Below are positions 47,824 to 60,992 of a DNA stretch of 64,000 nucleotides, piece after piece. The DNA is taken from positions 2,790,001 through 2,854,000 of the forward strand of contig OZ024847.1 of the NCBI GenBank assembly GCA_964017145.1. Direction: 5' to 3'. This DNA comes from Agrocybe praecox. Its lineage: Eukaryota > Basidiomycota > Agaricomycetes > Agaricales > Agrocybaceae. Every line of letters begins with the position of its first letter. Positions within the stretch are counted from its first letter, which is position 1. Below the pieces are notes generated by a model. It searched no databases. It was not told where the DNA came from and saw nothing but the letters and a program-made list of their open reading frames with translations. Position numbers and translations under genes: made by a program.

Positions 47824-48581
47824 ATGTTTCTTGCCATCTTTTCTCTTCTGGTGGTGGCTGCATTTGGAGAGTTGTGTTTAGCAAGTGGGCTAGAAGACGC
47901 ACATTTCCATCGTAATATCACATTGGCTGCTTTGAACACTACCCTTCCGAACGCGAACTCGACTGGCGCGCCTCTAGTGCTGGGCCAAGATGGTATGTCT
48001 AGCATCTTGACCATATTTTAGTTCAGACTTTTGATTACTTCGCAGGAGCGAGTACTGGGATATCGTTTTATGTGACCTCGGTCAGTCTTAAAGCTTAACC
48101 CCAGACGCGTGCTTATCGCTGGTTGACAACTTGATATAGACTTATGCTTCATTTCCTTACAACGATTATCCAACTCTTGCGTTGGTGAACGGCACATTGC
48201 GCGCATATACCGCGAGTGGAAGATGGATCACGAATGCCACAGAGGTCATGAGCGGAGGAACTCTTGGCTGGGTCACTACGACACTCTACGCACACCCTGC
48301 TCCAGACATCTACTCTGCTGTCAAGGTGCCTGAATACGAACACCCACTCCTTGCAGCATATGGATTCTACAACCTGTGGTCTCTGTGCCCCTTCCCTGGA
48401 ACCTACCCTCAAACGAACGTCGTGTTCAATGCTACAGCACCGTCTTCATTGTCATACGACCGCTCCAGGTGCTACCCGGTTGTTATAAGCATATTGCCTG
48501 TGCATGATTCCAAAAGTATGTCTTTCTTCCGCACTCTATGCCCACAGATGTACTTAAATCCCCCTTTCAGTCAGTTATTAA
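47824..48581 (+). CDS. secreted protein of unknown function
   Basis: Exons 47824-47992, 48046-48080, 48140-48515 and a very short last exon 48571-48581 (SY-stop) total 591 nt, 196 residues, in phase. A signal peptide spans about residues 1-20 (MFLAIFSLLVVAAFGELCLA). The mature part has several N-glycosylation sequons (NIT, NTT, NST, NGT, NAT) and aromatic-rich blocks such as GISFYVTSTYASFPYNDYP, LGWVTTTLYAHPAPDIYSAV and LLAAYGFYNLWSLCPFPGTY. Only two Cys follow the signal peptide region. It looks like one of the small secreted proteins common in Agaricomycetes. I do not recognise a family. The last exon is the weakest part of the model. Confidence 0.65.
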
Positions 48582-50184
48582 TCTTAATTTCTAATGAAGT
48601 AACGAAGTAACGAAGTGATGAATTGTGTTGGTTTGGACTCACGATATGACGATACTGGACTTTGCTTTCTTTCGACATTCAATCACCTGTGTACTGTACT
48701 CGCGGCATTTATTCACCTTACATCGTGCAGATCCAGCAGAGGTCCCAAGTTCCGTTTTGAATAGGAGGATATCACCCGACCCATCTCATACTGTGCGTTA
48801 CGTATCGAGACATAAGGCGACGGGAATCGTTCACCGGGAATCTTTGTATGAAATGAAATGAATCCTGAAAGTTGGGACTCGCCGATGACCTTCTCGGTAG
48901 AAGCAATGCGATTCCGCTCCCCCCACGTTTTTCGAGTGGATCATCCCTGTGCTGGATTGATAACGTGCATTCTAGATCCATACGAACTCGTGGGATTTTT
49001 GGTGTATTTGCTGCACATACGGTCAAGATTCAAGAACGACCGTGTTGGTTGAAGTTTTAACGCGACCATGATGCGGACGCGACAATTAATATGCACGTGG
49101 CCGTGTCGAATCATCAATTGTTATGGGTTGGACGTATGTTGTCTTCTTACTGCCACCAGCTACTACCAGCCACGCTGCTCTTGTTTTCCGAGGTTTATGA
49201 AATGAAATTTCTGCCCTCAGGTTAACCTCTTCTGGAGCAATGCTGCATTTTGATGGAGAGCGCCTTCATCGGACTTAACCTAACATCTAGGTTTGAATGT
49301 CGAAGAAGAGATTTTCCTCGGGCGTCTACCTGAGGTAAGTAGCAACTAGTCGAGATGAAGTTTATTCTAGTATTGATTGCCTTCCTTACTTTAAAAACAA
49401 GTTCAATGTATTGCAGAGGCTAATTGAAGCGCCATCAAAAAATGATATGGAAAATGTACTCTTTTCCGATTAAAATTCATTTTAAGCGCCTTTCCCCTGT
49501 ATTGAACTTGTCTTCCTATCCGCTTCAGCGTGCACATCCTGAATAAGAATTTACTTTGTGTCCCTTTTAAATTGTTTCCCGGTTCTCTCGCAAGACGCGC
49601 CTTTATAATACCTGTATCCTCAGTGACTTGCTTGACACTCATCTCACTCTATTCAAAACGCTCGGTGTGGTTGCAAGCGACCCGTTACTATCCGGTGTCC
49701 GGGTTCAGTTTATGACCCCTTTCCGACTTGATGCTGAGTTTCGCCGATTGGCTTCCAGGTTTTCCGAGAGCAGTTTACCTACGATGGTGGGAGACGGAGA
49801 GAGATTTCTAAGTTGGTGAAAGATTAGATCTAACAAACGTTGGCAAGTTTCTTACTCACCAAGCACGTTGGATCACGGGATTCCACCCATTAAAATAAAA
49901 AGATTTTATGAACAACTTTACGACTTGAGATAAGCGCATAAAATGCATTCGCTTACATTGCTTTTGGACCTGAATTTTCATGCAGCGGTGTGTGCCAAAG
50001 TCATGGTTTGGGGCACGGAGCAGGTCACGATCTGACCGGGACCCCTAAGAATGAGTCGACAATCACGTCATTGGAACTAGCGGCTGACATAATCTGTTCG
50101 ACCGTAATCCCGAGAAGCAACAGTTATAAATCGAAGATATCCGGAATAAATTCTGCTCAGATCTCTTTTCTTTCTCCAATCATC
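48582..50184. other. intergenic
   Basis: 3' flank of the secreted-protein gene (with a short GAAGTAAC direct repeat at about 48596-48616) and promoter of transaldolase, where a TATAAAT-like element lies at about 50124. No gene is recognised. Confidence 0.45.
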
Positions 50185-51582
50185 ATGTCCACTTCTCTTG
50201 ACCAACTCAAATCTACTGGAACCGTTGTCGTTTCTGACTCGGGTGATTTCGAGTGTAAGGGTTTCTGTCTATTATCTGATAACTTTCGCTTATTTATCAT
50301 CTCATCGATGTAGCTATCGATGTCTACAAGCCTCAGGTAAGGTTTTTCTCCGATTAATGTAATGGCGAGTTCGCTGAAAAGTCTTTATCTTCTAGGATGC
50401 TACCACCAACCCTTCCTTGATCTTGGCCGCCGCCGGAAAGGCTGGCTACAGCCGCCTGATCGACGCCGCCGTTCAATACGGAAAGTCCAAGGGCGGTAGC
50501 GTCGAGAATCAGACCAATGCCGCTATCGACCGTCTTGTCAGTATTTATTCTGTTCTGTGCAACGCGCGTTTAACTGAAATCCACCGTTAGTTGGTCGAAT
50601 TCGGTAAAGAGATCCTTGCCATCATCCCTGGACGTGTCTCCACCGAAGTTGACGCCCGTCTCTCGTTCGATAAAGAGGCAACCAAGGCTAAGGTAAATAA
50701 TTAAGCAAATCTCCCCTTTCGGTAAATATAACGTCCATGTTACTTTACAGGCTAAGGAACTCATTGCCCTCTATGACTCCGTTGGCATCAAGAAGGAGCG
50801 CATTTTGATTAAGATCGCATCTACATGGGAAGGTATCCAAGCTGCCCGGGAACTCGAGCGCGACGATGGAATCCATTGCAATCTCACCCTCCTCTTCGGT
50901 TTCGGCCAAGCTGTTGCCTGCGCTGAAGCCGGTGTTACTTTGATCTCACCATTTGTCGGACGTGTAAGTCCCATGTATCATTGGCTCTTGGCTTCAAAGG
51001 TTTTGTCAATTTCTAAATGCCCTTTAGATCCTTGATTGGTACAAGAAAGCCACCGGCAAGAACTACGAGGGCGATGAAGACCCTGGTGTCCAATCTGTTA
51101 AGAAAATCTTCAACTACTACAAGCAACACGGCTACAAGACTATCGTCATGGGTGCATCTTTCCGAAATGTACGTTTGGTGTATAAAGATAATTTGCATAT
51201 TGACTCAATATGATCTTTCATTCAGATCGGAGAGATCAAGGCTCTTGCTGGTGTTGACTTCCTTACCATCTCTCCATCTCTCCTTGAGGAGTTGAAGAAG
51301 TCAAACGATCCCGTTCCCCAGAAACTCAACGCCAGTGCCGGTACGTACCTTTTATCGGTTATTTCGTCGTCGTCACTGCCGTAACTGAAATCACCGGGTC
51401 TGATCTTAGCCGCTCAAGCCGACCCCATCCCCAAGGTCAGCTTCGTCGACAACGAGCCTGAGTTCCGTTGGGCTCTCCTCCAGGACCAAATGGCCTTTGA
51501 TAAACTCCATGAGGGTATCAAGAAATTCGCCGAGGATGGTGAGACCCTCAAGAAGCTCCTGAGGGAGAAAATCTCTGCCTGA
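50185..51582 (+). CDS. TAL1: transaldolase
   Basis: Eight exons (50185-50254, 50314-50336, 50396-50536, 50591-50692, 50751-50963, 51028-51168, 51226-51340, 51410-51582) give 325 residues, the usual length. Motifs: [48 protein letters not shown], the active-site Lys in [42 protein letters not shown], and [13 protein letters not shown]. Catalyses transfer of a dihydroxyacetone unit in the non-oxidative pentose phosphate pathway, in the cytosol. Exon 2 is only 23 nt. All catalytic residues seen; very secure. Confidence 0.97.
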
Positions 51583-54500
51583 GTGCAGATCGTGTTACCC
51601 ACTGCTTGATGCAGCATGTTGTTGCCTTGGGACGGGATTCAGGCGGATGGATATCTATCGGTAAATGTAAGAAGAATTTTTTTGACGTCGTCTTCTTCAT
51701 TTTTTTGTTTGCGTATATTTCCTCCTTGTTTGCTTCACTTCGTCCTTGTAGAAATAGAAAACAAAAGCTTCCTCTTTGTATGATTGTATTTTTAGCAATC
51801 TATATTTCCACCTTCTTCCCTTATGGTGCGATCAAAGTATGATTGAAGGTGAAGGGCTCGATGACAATGTATGTTGTGGTGGGTAAACGTTTAAACCCTT
51901 GCGTATACATGTTGTAGGTAGGGGGTCAAAATTTTCCAGGTGTAGTATGTATCCTTAGCAAGTTGCAATGTGTAGTACGGTGATTAGTGACGCATATAAA
52001 CAGTTGTATAGGCGCTGTCGGGTAGCACGACTACAGATACTTTTAGGTCTTTAGGCCTGTATCGTGTTTAAATGCGACCCCCGAGTAAGATACAAGTATC
52101 CTCACTTCTAATCTCTGGGTAGATATCTCCTTCATTTGATAGCGCTAACTGCGACCTTTAGGCCGCCCTGGATGTCCTGGATGCCCAACCTTCTTGAAAA
52201 CGAGATAACTATTATTGGTGTCCAGAAAAGTTGTTGTTCTTGAAAGGGGATACCGACTGACGTAGTTGAAACCTCTAGCGCCCGCCTTTACTCATCACGT
52301 TTGCGACCCTGACTTTGATAGACTATGCATTAATACAAACATTGGAGATAAGTCTTTCAATAGCGTCTAATAGCGTCCATCATCATTACATATCACACTC
52401 GCACCCGACGTTTAATCGTACGTGTACGTACATACAACCGCGACTATTCCCTCCGGATGGGACCATGTACTTCGATTAGTTGATTGCCGTCGACACGAGG
52501 CACTGAAAGCGAGTACACCGTATACGCATGGCACGCGCAGGTTCCTTTTGTCCTTTGCGGGGGACACGTGTATTTGTCGGGAGCGTGGCGTCCTTGGTTT
52601 TCCATAAATATCGTTTCCTTATATGGGAAGGGAGGGACGTCGGAGGTAGCGATTCTTGGGACCGATTTTGATATACGCTCGCGACGTCGATATCGTGGGT
52701 TGCTCACAACTGTGTAATTGTGCATGTGGCGGCGGATCAGAAGAAAATGTATATTTGTTGAAAGAGGTAAGGCGTCGCGAGAAATGTTTTGGGAACTCCG
52801 GGGATTTAATCACTTCTTTTCTCCCCTGGCACCCGTGCTGGTCCCTTTAGATTATTCAGCGTGCTATCGTTGGACGCAGGTAGATGCTGCGGTATAATGA
52901 TTCCTTGTATACAAGGATACAATGAACCCGTATTGTAGTCGTTACTAGGATTTTTTTTAATCAAGCCATGAATGTGTTTTATATCCTTTGGACCCATATA
53001 GTCACGGTGCTGATATCCCGTTTACGGATTAATGAACGCAGCCCATTAGCGCGGGCGCGGGCGCAGCAATAAGGTGGTCGCAAACTGTGCGGAAACCCTT
53101 GACGCTGATAGAAGTGAATCACGATAGATTAATTACAGTCATTTCGATAAGTAGCTAATGCGAATACGTACCAGAGTAAAATCGGGATGTCTGCCAATGG
53201 TCCCGAATGCGCGCACTCCACATTGAGGAAACGCTATGCCTGTAGCTGTATCATTTCTTGGTAGAAAAAACGTCGGTCTCCTCAGACCTCTACGGTTCCA
53301 GCTAGAAAGAGCACGGTATATGACTCCAACTGTCTTAGCATGGCCTTCAACTATGCCCCAACGCATGTCATACTGCCTCCCTGGGTGCCGAGATATTGTG
53401 ACTATATTGACACCAGATGTGGGAAAGCAAAAATTTAAGAGCAGTGTTTGATGACTCTTACCTAGACATGAGTTTCCGACGAAGACTCGAGAACAAAGCA
53501 AGGAGTAGAAACGAGAATGCGTGATCTGGCTTGTGTCTGTTCTTTTCGAAACTGTATTGTGTAGACCATGGTAGATAGGCTGCATCAGGGAGTTGTAGAG
53601 GAATGATTGCCATTCGAAAAACTTTTTTTTTGGGTGCGCTTCGCCAATATCCACATTTCACACCTGCATGATATCATTCCTGACCGTGTTGGTCTATGTT
53701 CTGGCACCAAAAAGAAGCAAATACACCTACCCCATATGGATGCAAATCTCATTTAAACGCCTCCGACCTCGTTTGACCGACAGGATCAGGACCTATATAG
53801 TTGTATTTGGGCTTTGTCCTCCAAGGGTTATTCTTAGTCGGCGTTTCATGATGTTGCCAGGCCGCCAGTATGTGTGGGGTTGGAGGTGGTCTGGTACAGA
53901 AGAGAAATTTCTCAATGATTTAGGAAGAACCAGAGTGAGAAGGACAGAAATCTGTTAGGCTAGACAAGAGGCGGTATCGGCTGACAGTGATGACAGTGGG
54001 CTGTGTTGCTCGAAAAACGTGTTCAATACTGGGTTTTCGCCACAAAGTCTTTGAATTTTTGAGTCATGAGTTATCGTCCAGCAAGAGTCAGATGCGTTTC
54101 CGATGTTTTAGAATCAAAAAGTTCTAACTTGAGAAAAGAATATTTTTGTGCGGCGTACGTTGTTTAGCTTTTCGGGAACTACCCTATGAGGTCACGTGCC
54201 ACTTGATTGTCAGAAATTGAACAGAACTTCGCAAGGACATCACTTCTCCGCATCGCCTTATTTTTGAGACCGCGCTCTCACCTAACAGCTGCTGAAGGGG
54301 CAGAAGCTTCGCTTACTCAGGATAATATCCCAAAGGACTATAAAAAATGACTATCTTCCCTACGTGTGTCTGCAGGATGCTTGAATTAGCATGGCAAACA
54401 ACAAATGCCGTTGATATTTGCCTCAAATCCTAATATCCTATTATAACTATGCGGATAGGACCCACTACAGTCTGTCGGTCATTGATCTACCCGTTCTCCC

Positions 54501-54775
54501 GATGACGATTACCTAGATCTCTCCTGTTTCTGGCCAACGCTCAGGATCATTGTATTGCAGGTACATGGGACCCAAATGCGATAGCAAGATTTACAACTAT
54601 GGACTTGTCTCCATGACTAGACATGACTCGTTACTAGTATACTACGGATCAGCTTTCTCCGGATATTTTCGAGTCGTGATACCATATATGCATCCCGTTC
54701 GAGGTTTAAAAGAGGTCTCCAATAATTCAAGGATTGTTTATATTTCCCCATCGTCTAAAGCAGCAAGCAATTGAC
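51583..54775. other. 3.2-kb gene-free region
   Basis: Read on both strands. The open frames at 53139-53654 (minus) and 53668-53958 (plus) have no domain, signal or sensible splice context. No RNA gene or repeat recognised. Confidence 0.45.
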
Positions 54776-55600
54776 ATGTCATCGCGACACGCATCGAGTC
54801 GCAGCACCCCTCCTATGATCATCCTCTACGATGTTCCAGGACAGAATACTCAACCTTGGGTCCCAAACATTTGGAGAATTCGGTAAGCTTGTTTACCATC
54901 TCATTAGCATTATTTTTATTCAATTCGTCCTAGCTTTATTCTCAACTACAAGCGACTGCCATATCGAACCGTTTGGGTCGACTTCCCAGATGTCGAACGA
55001 ACACTAATGCATATGGGTGCACCACCTTCCGCTACGCGTAGCGATGGGCGACCTGTATACACACTCCCAGTGATCGTCGACCAAACACGAAATCCACACA
55101 AGCCCATGATCCTGTCCGACGTAAACAACATTGCTGAATACCTTGAACACACTTATCCGGCTCGGCAAGTGTTTCCTGAAGGATCGCGAGCGTTACAGAC
55201 GTTGTTTGTCCATTTCATCCAAGAAGTCTTTTCAAAACCCCTTCTCCCCATCTTGGTCCCTCTCAGTCACTACGCTCTTCCAGAACGAACACAAGCGCAC
55301 TTCCGCGCTGGGCAGGTGCCAGCCACGGTTTTGGTCGGGCCACAAAGGGAACAAGCGTGGCAGGTGGCCAAAGAGCAGTTCGACTTCCTTGCTCAGATTT
55401 TGGACAAAAATCGCGCAGACGGCGACGGTACTGTCGCGATGGGAGAGGAAGTCACCTACGCGGACTTTGCTCTCTGCGCAGTCCTGATATGGATTGAAAG
55501 AATGTCGGCCCACGACGGCTGGGCAAGAGTACGAACTTGGAACGGCGGTCGGTGGAGTCGTCTCTGGGATCGCTGCAGACCATACATGGACGAACTATGA
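54776..55600 (+). CDS. glutathione S-transferase-like protein
   Basis: Exons 54776-54882 and 54934-55600 give 257 residues. The thioredoxin-like N-terminal domain has IILYDVPGQNTQPWVPNIWR, FILNYKRLPYRTVWVDFPDV, the cis-Pro strand YTLPVIVDQ, and the glutathione-contact region ILSDVNNIAEYLEHTYP (the usual E/DS of GST N-domains reads SD here). The C-terminal helical part has FVHFIQEVFSKPLLPILVPL and GEEVTYADFALCAVLIWIER. This fits the expanded fungal GST classes (GTE/etherase-like N-terminus) rather than a classical detoxifying class. The class is inferred from the N-terminal pattern only. Confidence 0.8.
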
Positions 55601-58600
55601 TTCTTTTTCTTTTCTGTTTCGTTTTTTCGTTTTTTATTTTATTTTCGTAACATCATCTTTTTTCATTCGACCTTAACTCATCAGACACTTAGTATACCAC
55701 CCACGTTATGTATCATTAGAAATTTTTTATGTATTGCTCGTAGTTAGAACGTCTAGTAATTATAACTAACTAATACTTCTCAATATACGACCTGTATTAT
55801 TAATAATTTATTTTTGGGACTTTTACTCAAACTCTCATGAGTGGCCCCGAACTTAAACCTGACAAGGACATTGCTTGAGATCTCTTTTTGGCCGTACGAG
55901 TGCAAGTGTGTAGCCTAGCTTTCTAGTTGTCAATTCTACTTGCTCGAGTACTAGTCGACTATGTTTCCTTCATGGACCTCAATTCGTTTACGTATCAGAC
56001 GCTCCTGTTTACTGGTGGTCTTTCCAGAAGAAACGCCTGCTTCTAATACAGCCGAAGCCGTATATGTGGATCGGTATAGCTCGATGAGGCTTTATTTTGC
56101 TCTGCTATGCACTTATTTCAATGAGTCTTCCCCAACAAAAACAAGTTGCAATACTGTAATCGTAAACGCTGCGTCGATACTATATATAGACGAGTCAAGC
56201 ACGAGGTTATCAGACCAAATGTAGAAATGTCATTTCTGCTGAGAAGTACAGCATGTTGAGGTGTAAGTGTCGCGTCGTGTCGATATGAGCCCGTGCGATA
56301 TATTTGTTGTTAAACGTGACTGGTCAGCCAGTGCTAGATGTGATACTATACAGCGCCTCAGGTTTTACTCAAGGTCAGATTTCAAACAGTATCTCATCGA
56401 GTCAAGATGAGTCGTGAGTATGTACTGCTCAAGGGTCTAGAGTATATACACTCACTGCCTTTATAGGTCACCTAGTAATTGGACTACCGGTATTCCGAGT
56501 TCAAAGTAGCCAAGGCGGGCAAGTTGCCCATCCCGCCAGAGCTTAATTTGACCCTCTTTGACTATAACTATACCGAGTTAGTGACTGTAACGAGGACGTT
56601 TCTTCAGAGTTGTAGTTACCGTTTCATTAATTCCTCTGGCCGTTTAACGTGCCACTACTTATTACTTGAGGGAGCAAAATAAGGATGCTTTACCAAATAA
56701 TGATTAATGACTAGTAACTACCATGTACTATATGTACTAGTAGCTTCATTGACTTATCAGATCTACTACGTGCACAATGTGTTGATAAGCCATAGATTAT
56801 CTATATCTCAGTAGAGATATAGTCTCAAGAAACGTACGCATTTCTGGTGGCAGCACTGCCAAGCTGTGTTCGTTGCCATTTATTTAAATATTTTGAGGCG
56901 CCTGTTGGTGTCATGTGACCAATAAATCGCGACGCGTCTCAGCTAATTACGCGACCGTGTTCGCGCGGAGTCGAGCATGTGATGGTATACCGGATTATCT
57001 TCCGTCTTCCGTAGTTCTGTAATATATATTTCAGCTCTATACTCTTTTTTTATAGTTCGATTTCTCTAAATAGACTAGTCTTGGCTGCACAAAAGGTTGG
57101 GTATTTTCACTCGAATTTTGATTTTACTTTTACATGAGGATCATATATAGTATGTACTATATCATGATGACATCTTGCATGAGGGATTGCATGTCGTACC
57201 ATATTGCATATAGCCTGACGTGGCTACTCAGGTACAAGGTTCATGCGCTAATCTAAAGTTACTACTCTGTATGTAATAGCCAGTGTGGATAGCTATCTCA
57301 GTGGCATAGCAGATGGTCGGGCATCTGTCTATTCTCCAGTCGATTTTTCTGAGAAGTTAACCCATATAGTAGCAACGCTGACCAATATATAAATTTGAGT
57401 GAGAAACATGGCGAGAGAAGCCATATGTTTAAGATGGGAACAATCAATTCGATGATTGAACTTGTGCTGAGCATACGTAGACATGGGAGTTGATTTTGTA
57501 TTTAAGTATAGCGTTCTTTCTTGAGAAAGCTCGTCATGCAGTATATGGTACTTACATACCTGCGGATAGGATTGAGATGGAGGCTATCTTCAGCGTCACA
57601 ACGTGCGTGCGATTCGATGAATCGAACCTTCAAGTTTGTCAAGCTGTTACTATACGAGACTAGTTATTCATCCCGAGTTAACGACTCGAGAAGGTACTAA
57701 TACGAGGTATGTACTCCCACGCAAAATAATACAAAAGAGTAAAGCCCACTTTTTTTTAAGTTAGCGCGCTGCTATAATGGTGATAAGATTTGGCCACTTT
57801 CTAACGTCAAGTGGCAGTATCATTGAGCCAAGGCGATTTAAAGCATAATGCTTGTAATGTACCAAGAAAAATTACTACTTTTTGTATGGGAAGCCGCTCC
57901 AGCATAGAGCTTGCGTTTCACGTATCTCAAATGCCAAGGGAGACTTCGGCGCTTATCTGATTGATGGTAAACTAAGATAAGATAAGCAAGATCCAAAGGA
58001 GGGACTTCAATTTATTCAACTTTGAAGTGAACTCCTACGCGAGCGACTCTCCCTGTAGTAGCAATATCAGTGCCTTTTATAGAGTTAAAGTTAGAGATCC
58101 AAGAGTATGACACAGAAATCGAGCAACAAGTTAACGATGTGGCAGTTGCGATCCTTACTTTGGGTGCCTCTAGGGGGTCCCGGTATGTTTCTCTGACGTC
58201 TTTGACTCGGCCGAAGATTTTGGAGGTAAGTAGGCTCATGCAATGAACCCATGGCCGGCCGAGGTTGAGAAGAAAGCGGAAATATTTATTATTGACCAAC
58301 CTGAAACAGGAGGTGCGGAAAGGTAGCTGCCCAGAATGGATTGGCATGCCTGCACTCAATAGTACCCGGCGACATCATTTGAGGAAACGTCAAGCTTTCA
58401 AAGGTCATGAAAACCCCGAACCAACGGTCAGTGTTCATATACTACGTGCTAATTGCTGAAGTTCGCTAATATACATGGGTTTATTATAATATATTTACAA
58501 CTTGAGGGAAGCACTTTTGAAGGTGGTGGCGACAACGATGTCTGTGTGTGTGGGTGCGTGTGCGAGTGTTGGCAAGGCGCGTGGTATACAGTCATGAGTA

Positions 58601-58765
58601 GGAGACGGGAATGGTGTTTTCGGAAAGACATGATAAGCTGATCATGATGAGATTGCACGAATGGTGGAGAGATCTGAGAACATATGATACATGGGTGGGT
58701 TGCGGAGTCAATTGGATACCAAGAATTCCTTCTTGAGTACCTATCATTTAAGACCATGATTACTT
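55601..58765. other. AT-rich gene desert
   Basis: Three kilobases of AT-rich sequence with many short palindromic TACTATA/TAGTACT-type words (for example near 56723-56740 and 57146-57165) and no recognisable gene. It may be old transposon debris, but I could not identify ends or protein fragments. A minus-strand frame at 58012-58359 has no known family. Confidence 0.45.
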
Positions 58766-59197
58766 TTATGTGATATAAGCAGTGGTAAGGAATGTGCTTA
58801 CTGGATATACTTGGTTTGTGTTCAAGAGGACATCTGATAATACAAGAGGTCGGTCTGGGGAAGTGGAGACAAAGAACTTCAGAGACCCTGAAGGATCTCC
58901 GTTTTCGCGACAGTGAGAAAATAATCTGCGGTCGCTGAGAGCTCCTCCTAATGCAAGCGACCCGACCTCTGAAGGATATATCGAGAATTGGATTTGGTTC
59001 TTCTCAGGAATAGATAGCTATGATAGATATTATAATCAATTATCAGATCTTTCTTTATCTATCATGGTAGACGCACCTTTGAAAAAATGCAATGACGAAC
59101 CCAGGCCCCGTCTGGTGCCCCAGAAACGTCCACTACTCGATACTGTTCTCCGTCTGTACTGACGACCAATCGGACAGTAGGCAGTGGGTTGTAAGGC
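58766..59197 (-). pseudogene. fragment of a BCK1-type MAPKKK N-terminal (RA-like) domain
   Basis: Two minus-strand exons join in phase. Exon 59077-59197 reads PYNPLPTVRLVVSTDGEQYR-VVDVSGAPDGAWVRHCIFSK; exon 58766-58966 reads VGSLALGGALSDRRLFSHCR-ENGDPSGSLKFFVS and stops after YIT. This is the pattern of the conserved N-terminal domain of fungal BCK1-like MAP kinase kinase kinases (TVRLxxxxDxExYxxVDxxG ... GEALSDxxLFxxCR ... GSLKFFV). The short block normally joining the halves (about 20 residues) is missing, and there is no kinase domain downstream before the stop. Either a relic of a partial duplication or a small stand-alone gene. No clear start codon was identified upstream. The family assignment is from memory of the motif. 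Confidence 0.5.
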
Positions 59198-60695
59198 CTG
59201 TTACATCCAAAAGAGAAGGGAAAAGGCGTATTAGAAAATAGTAATACAAGGCAGAAGCAGAGATAGGACTTACATTTCAAAAAGGCGGAAGGAAGAAGAG
59301 TACTAGAGCTGAATTGAATCTAGCTCGCCCACTCGTCTTTTGTACCTTGCGGTCATAAATCCGGTCAAAGAATTTTATGATGATCATGCATGAGTTCATC
59401 TACTCTTCCCATCAAATCTCTAGTCCGGACACCACCACAAATCGGTACATATTCCCATTGAATGTGTTGGTTAGACTCCCTGTAGGAGAAATGCGTGTAT
59501 ATCAGGAAGACTACGCATCACGGAATGTAGGAGCAGAGGAATCTATCCACTAAATATATCGCAAGGAAATAGACCCCCTGAACATTTTGATGGTTGTGGC
59601 ACTGAAGCTTCAGATATGAGAGTCCTCGAGGCAGATATAACCGAGCTCGTTCTTGCGCCTGATCCCAGTATTCGCCGTAAGGGGTTTCCTGAGCATCCCA
59701 GTAGAATCAAGATGTTTCGCTACGTTCGACGGAGACAGAAAGCAGTCTGAGCCTAGACGGCTATTTAGCCTGTCCTTTCAAGAAGAATGTTATCTCATTT
59801 ACAAACCAGATCATATTTAGAGCTCATGGATATGGGGCTCACCTCTCCAAATAGCTTGCCAAAAAAACCTGAAACTACAAGAGTACCAGCACACACATGT
59901 CAAGAGGAACAGTATTTCCTTTTTTGGAAGCTTCGGTGTTTGCCGAAAGGTTTCTTTTCCTCTGACCCCCACGTTCGAACTTCGCTGGCCAGTTTCGCAA
60001 GTAATTTGGGGGCGAAGATCCTTCAATGATCTTGAATGAAAAGTCTCTACAAGCGTCTATGTCTACCGTGGTCCACCCTGAGTGTAATGAAACAGTTTGA
60101 ACGGCGATTCCAAACCCAAATTTGACGAAGACCGACTTGCACAATGCAAATGGAAATCTTTGAACTCGGACCAAGGGCGTTAGAAAATATCGGTAGTGCT
60201 CTTAACGCATGATAATCTTTGTTGTGCTTACTTTGGCTCGTACCAGTTTATTGTTTCAAGATTTTATAGCACAATTTTCCCCACATATCACTCCCGCAAA
60301 GATGGAAGAGATTATTTGCATTTCTATTAAACCAAGCCCATTTGCCCCAAATCCATATTTATTTGGGTGAAACGTGGCTTGGGCCTCTAAATCGCATCCT
60401 CAGGCGTACAATTGTATGCGTCTTTGCCATTGGCTTTGCATGGGTTACGTGCTCGAAAGCTTTGCTAACTCACATCCCAGAAGCAAGCCACGAAACGCTT
60501 GAAAATTTGATTTTTTCCTTGAGGTATGCAATAACCTATACGTGGGGCTTCCTGTCCGTACATTGCACTAATTTATAAACGGTTCAGGCTATCGACAATT
60601 CTGTTTGTGAACTCTAAATTCGAGACAAAGAGACGTGGTCGACCTGCGAGAATGCCTCACGCCGTTAATAACGCGGTTACTGCCCGCTCACTATA
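59198..60695. other. gene-poor region
   Basis: Possible 5' part of the MAPKKK-like fragment at the left (about 59260-59310). Otherwise only short frames without domains; a plus-strand hydrophobic stretch near 60360-60578 (CVFAIGFAWV) is not enough to call. Confidence 0.35.
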
Positions 60696-60992
60696 ATGCA
60701 GCCACATGTTGATGAGTGTGATCCATATCTCGCCACTCTAGAGCTCAGACTATTTTCGTGGACCCGGTGCAGCTTGCTGTTCGACTATACCATACGACTT
60801 GACCGGAGAATCTGTCTGCTTCGAATGCACCGCCTTTATCTTCACCTTACTGCTGCAAAATTCACATCTAAACTATTTCTATGCTTCGCTGAATTCCTTC
60901 TTGGTATTACAACCGCAAGGTCCACTGGAACTGTTCTCGCCAATTTAACAGCGCCTCTTCCGTTCTGGATCTCATTTCATTTTGCATCATAA
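60696..60992 (+). pseudogene. possible DUF6533 membrane-protein fragment
   Basis: The plus-strand frame contains LFDYTIRLDRRICLLRM, which resembles the [LY]YDYxxTLxREIxLIW signature at the N-terminus of DUF6533 integral membrane proteins of mushrooms. Following segments are hydrophobic (FTSKLFLCFAEFLLGITTA), but the rest of the protein is absent. Probably a truncated remnant; the match is short. Confidence 0.3.

Noticed and set aside
53139..53654. 171-codon minus-strand frame
   Set aside because: Composition is unlike the neighbouring genes, with no domain or signal and no introns; most likely chance.
58012..58359. 115-codon minus-strand frame in the AT-rich desert
   Set aside because: No recognisable family, and not linked in frame to the MAPKKK-like fragment.
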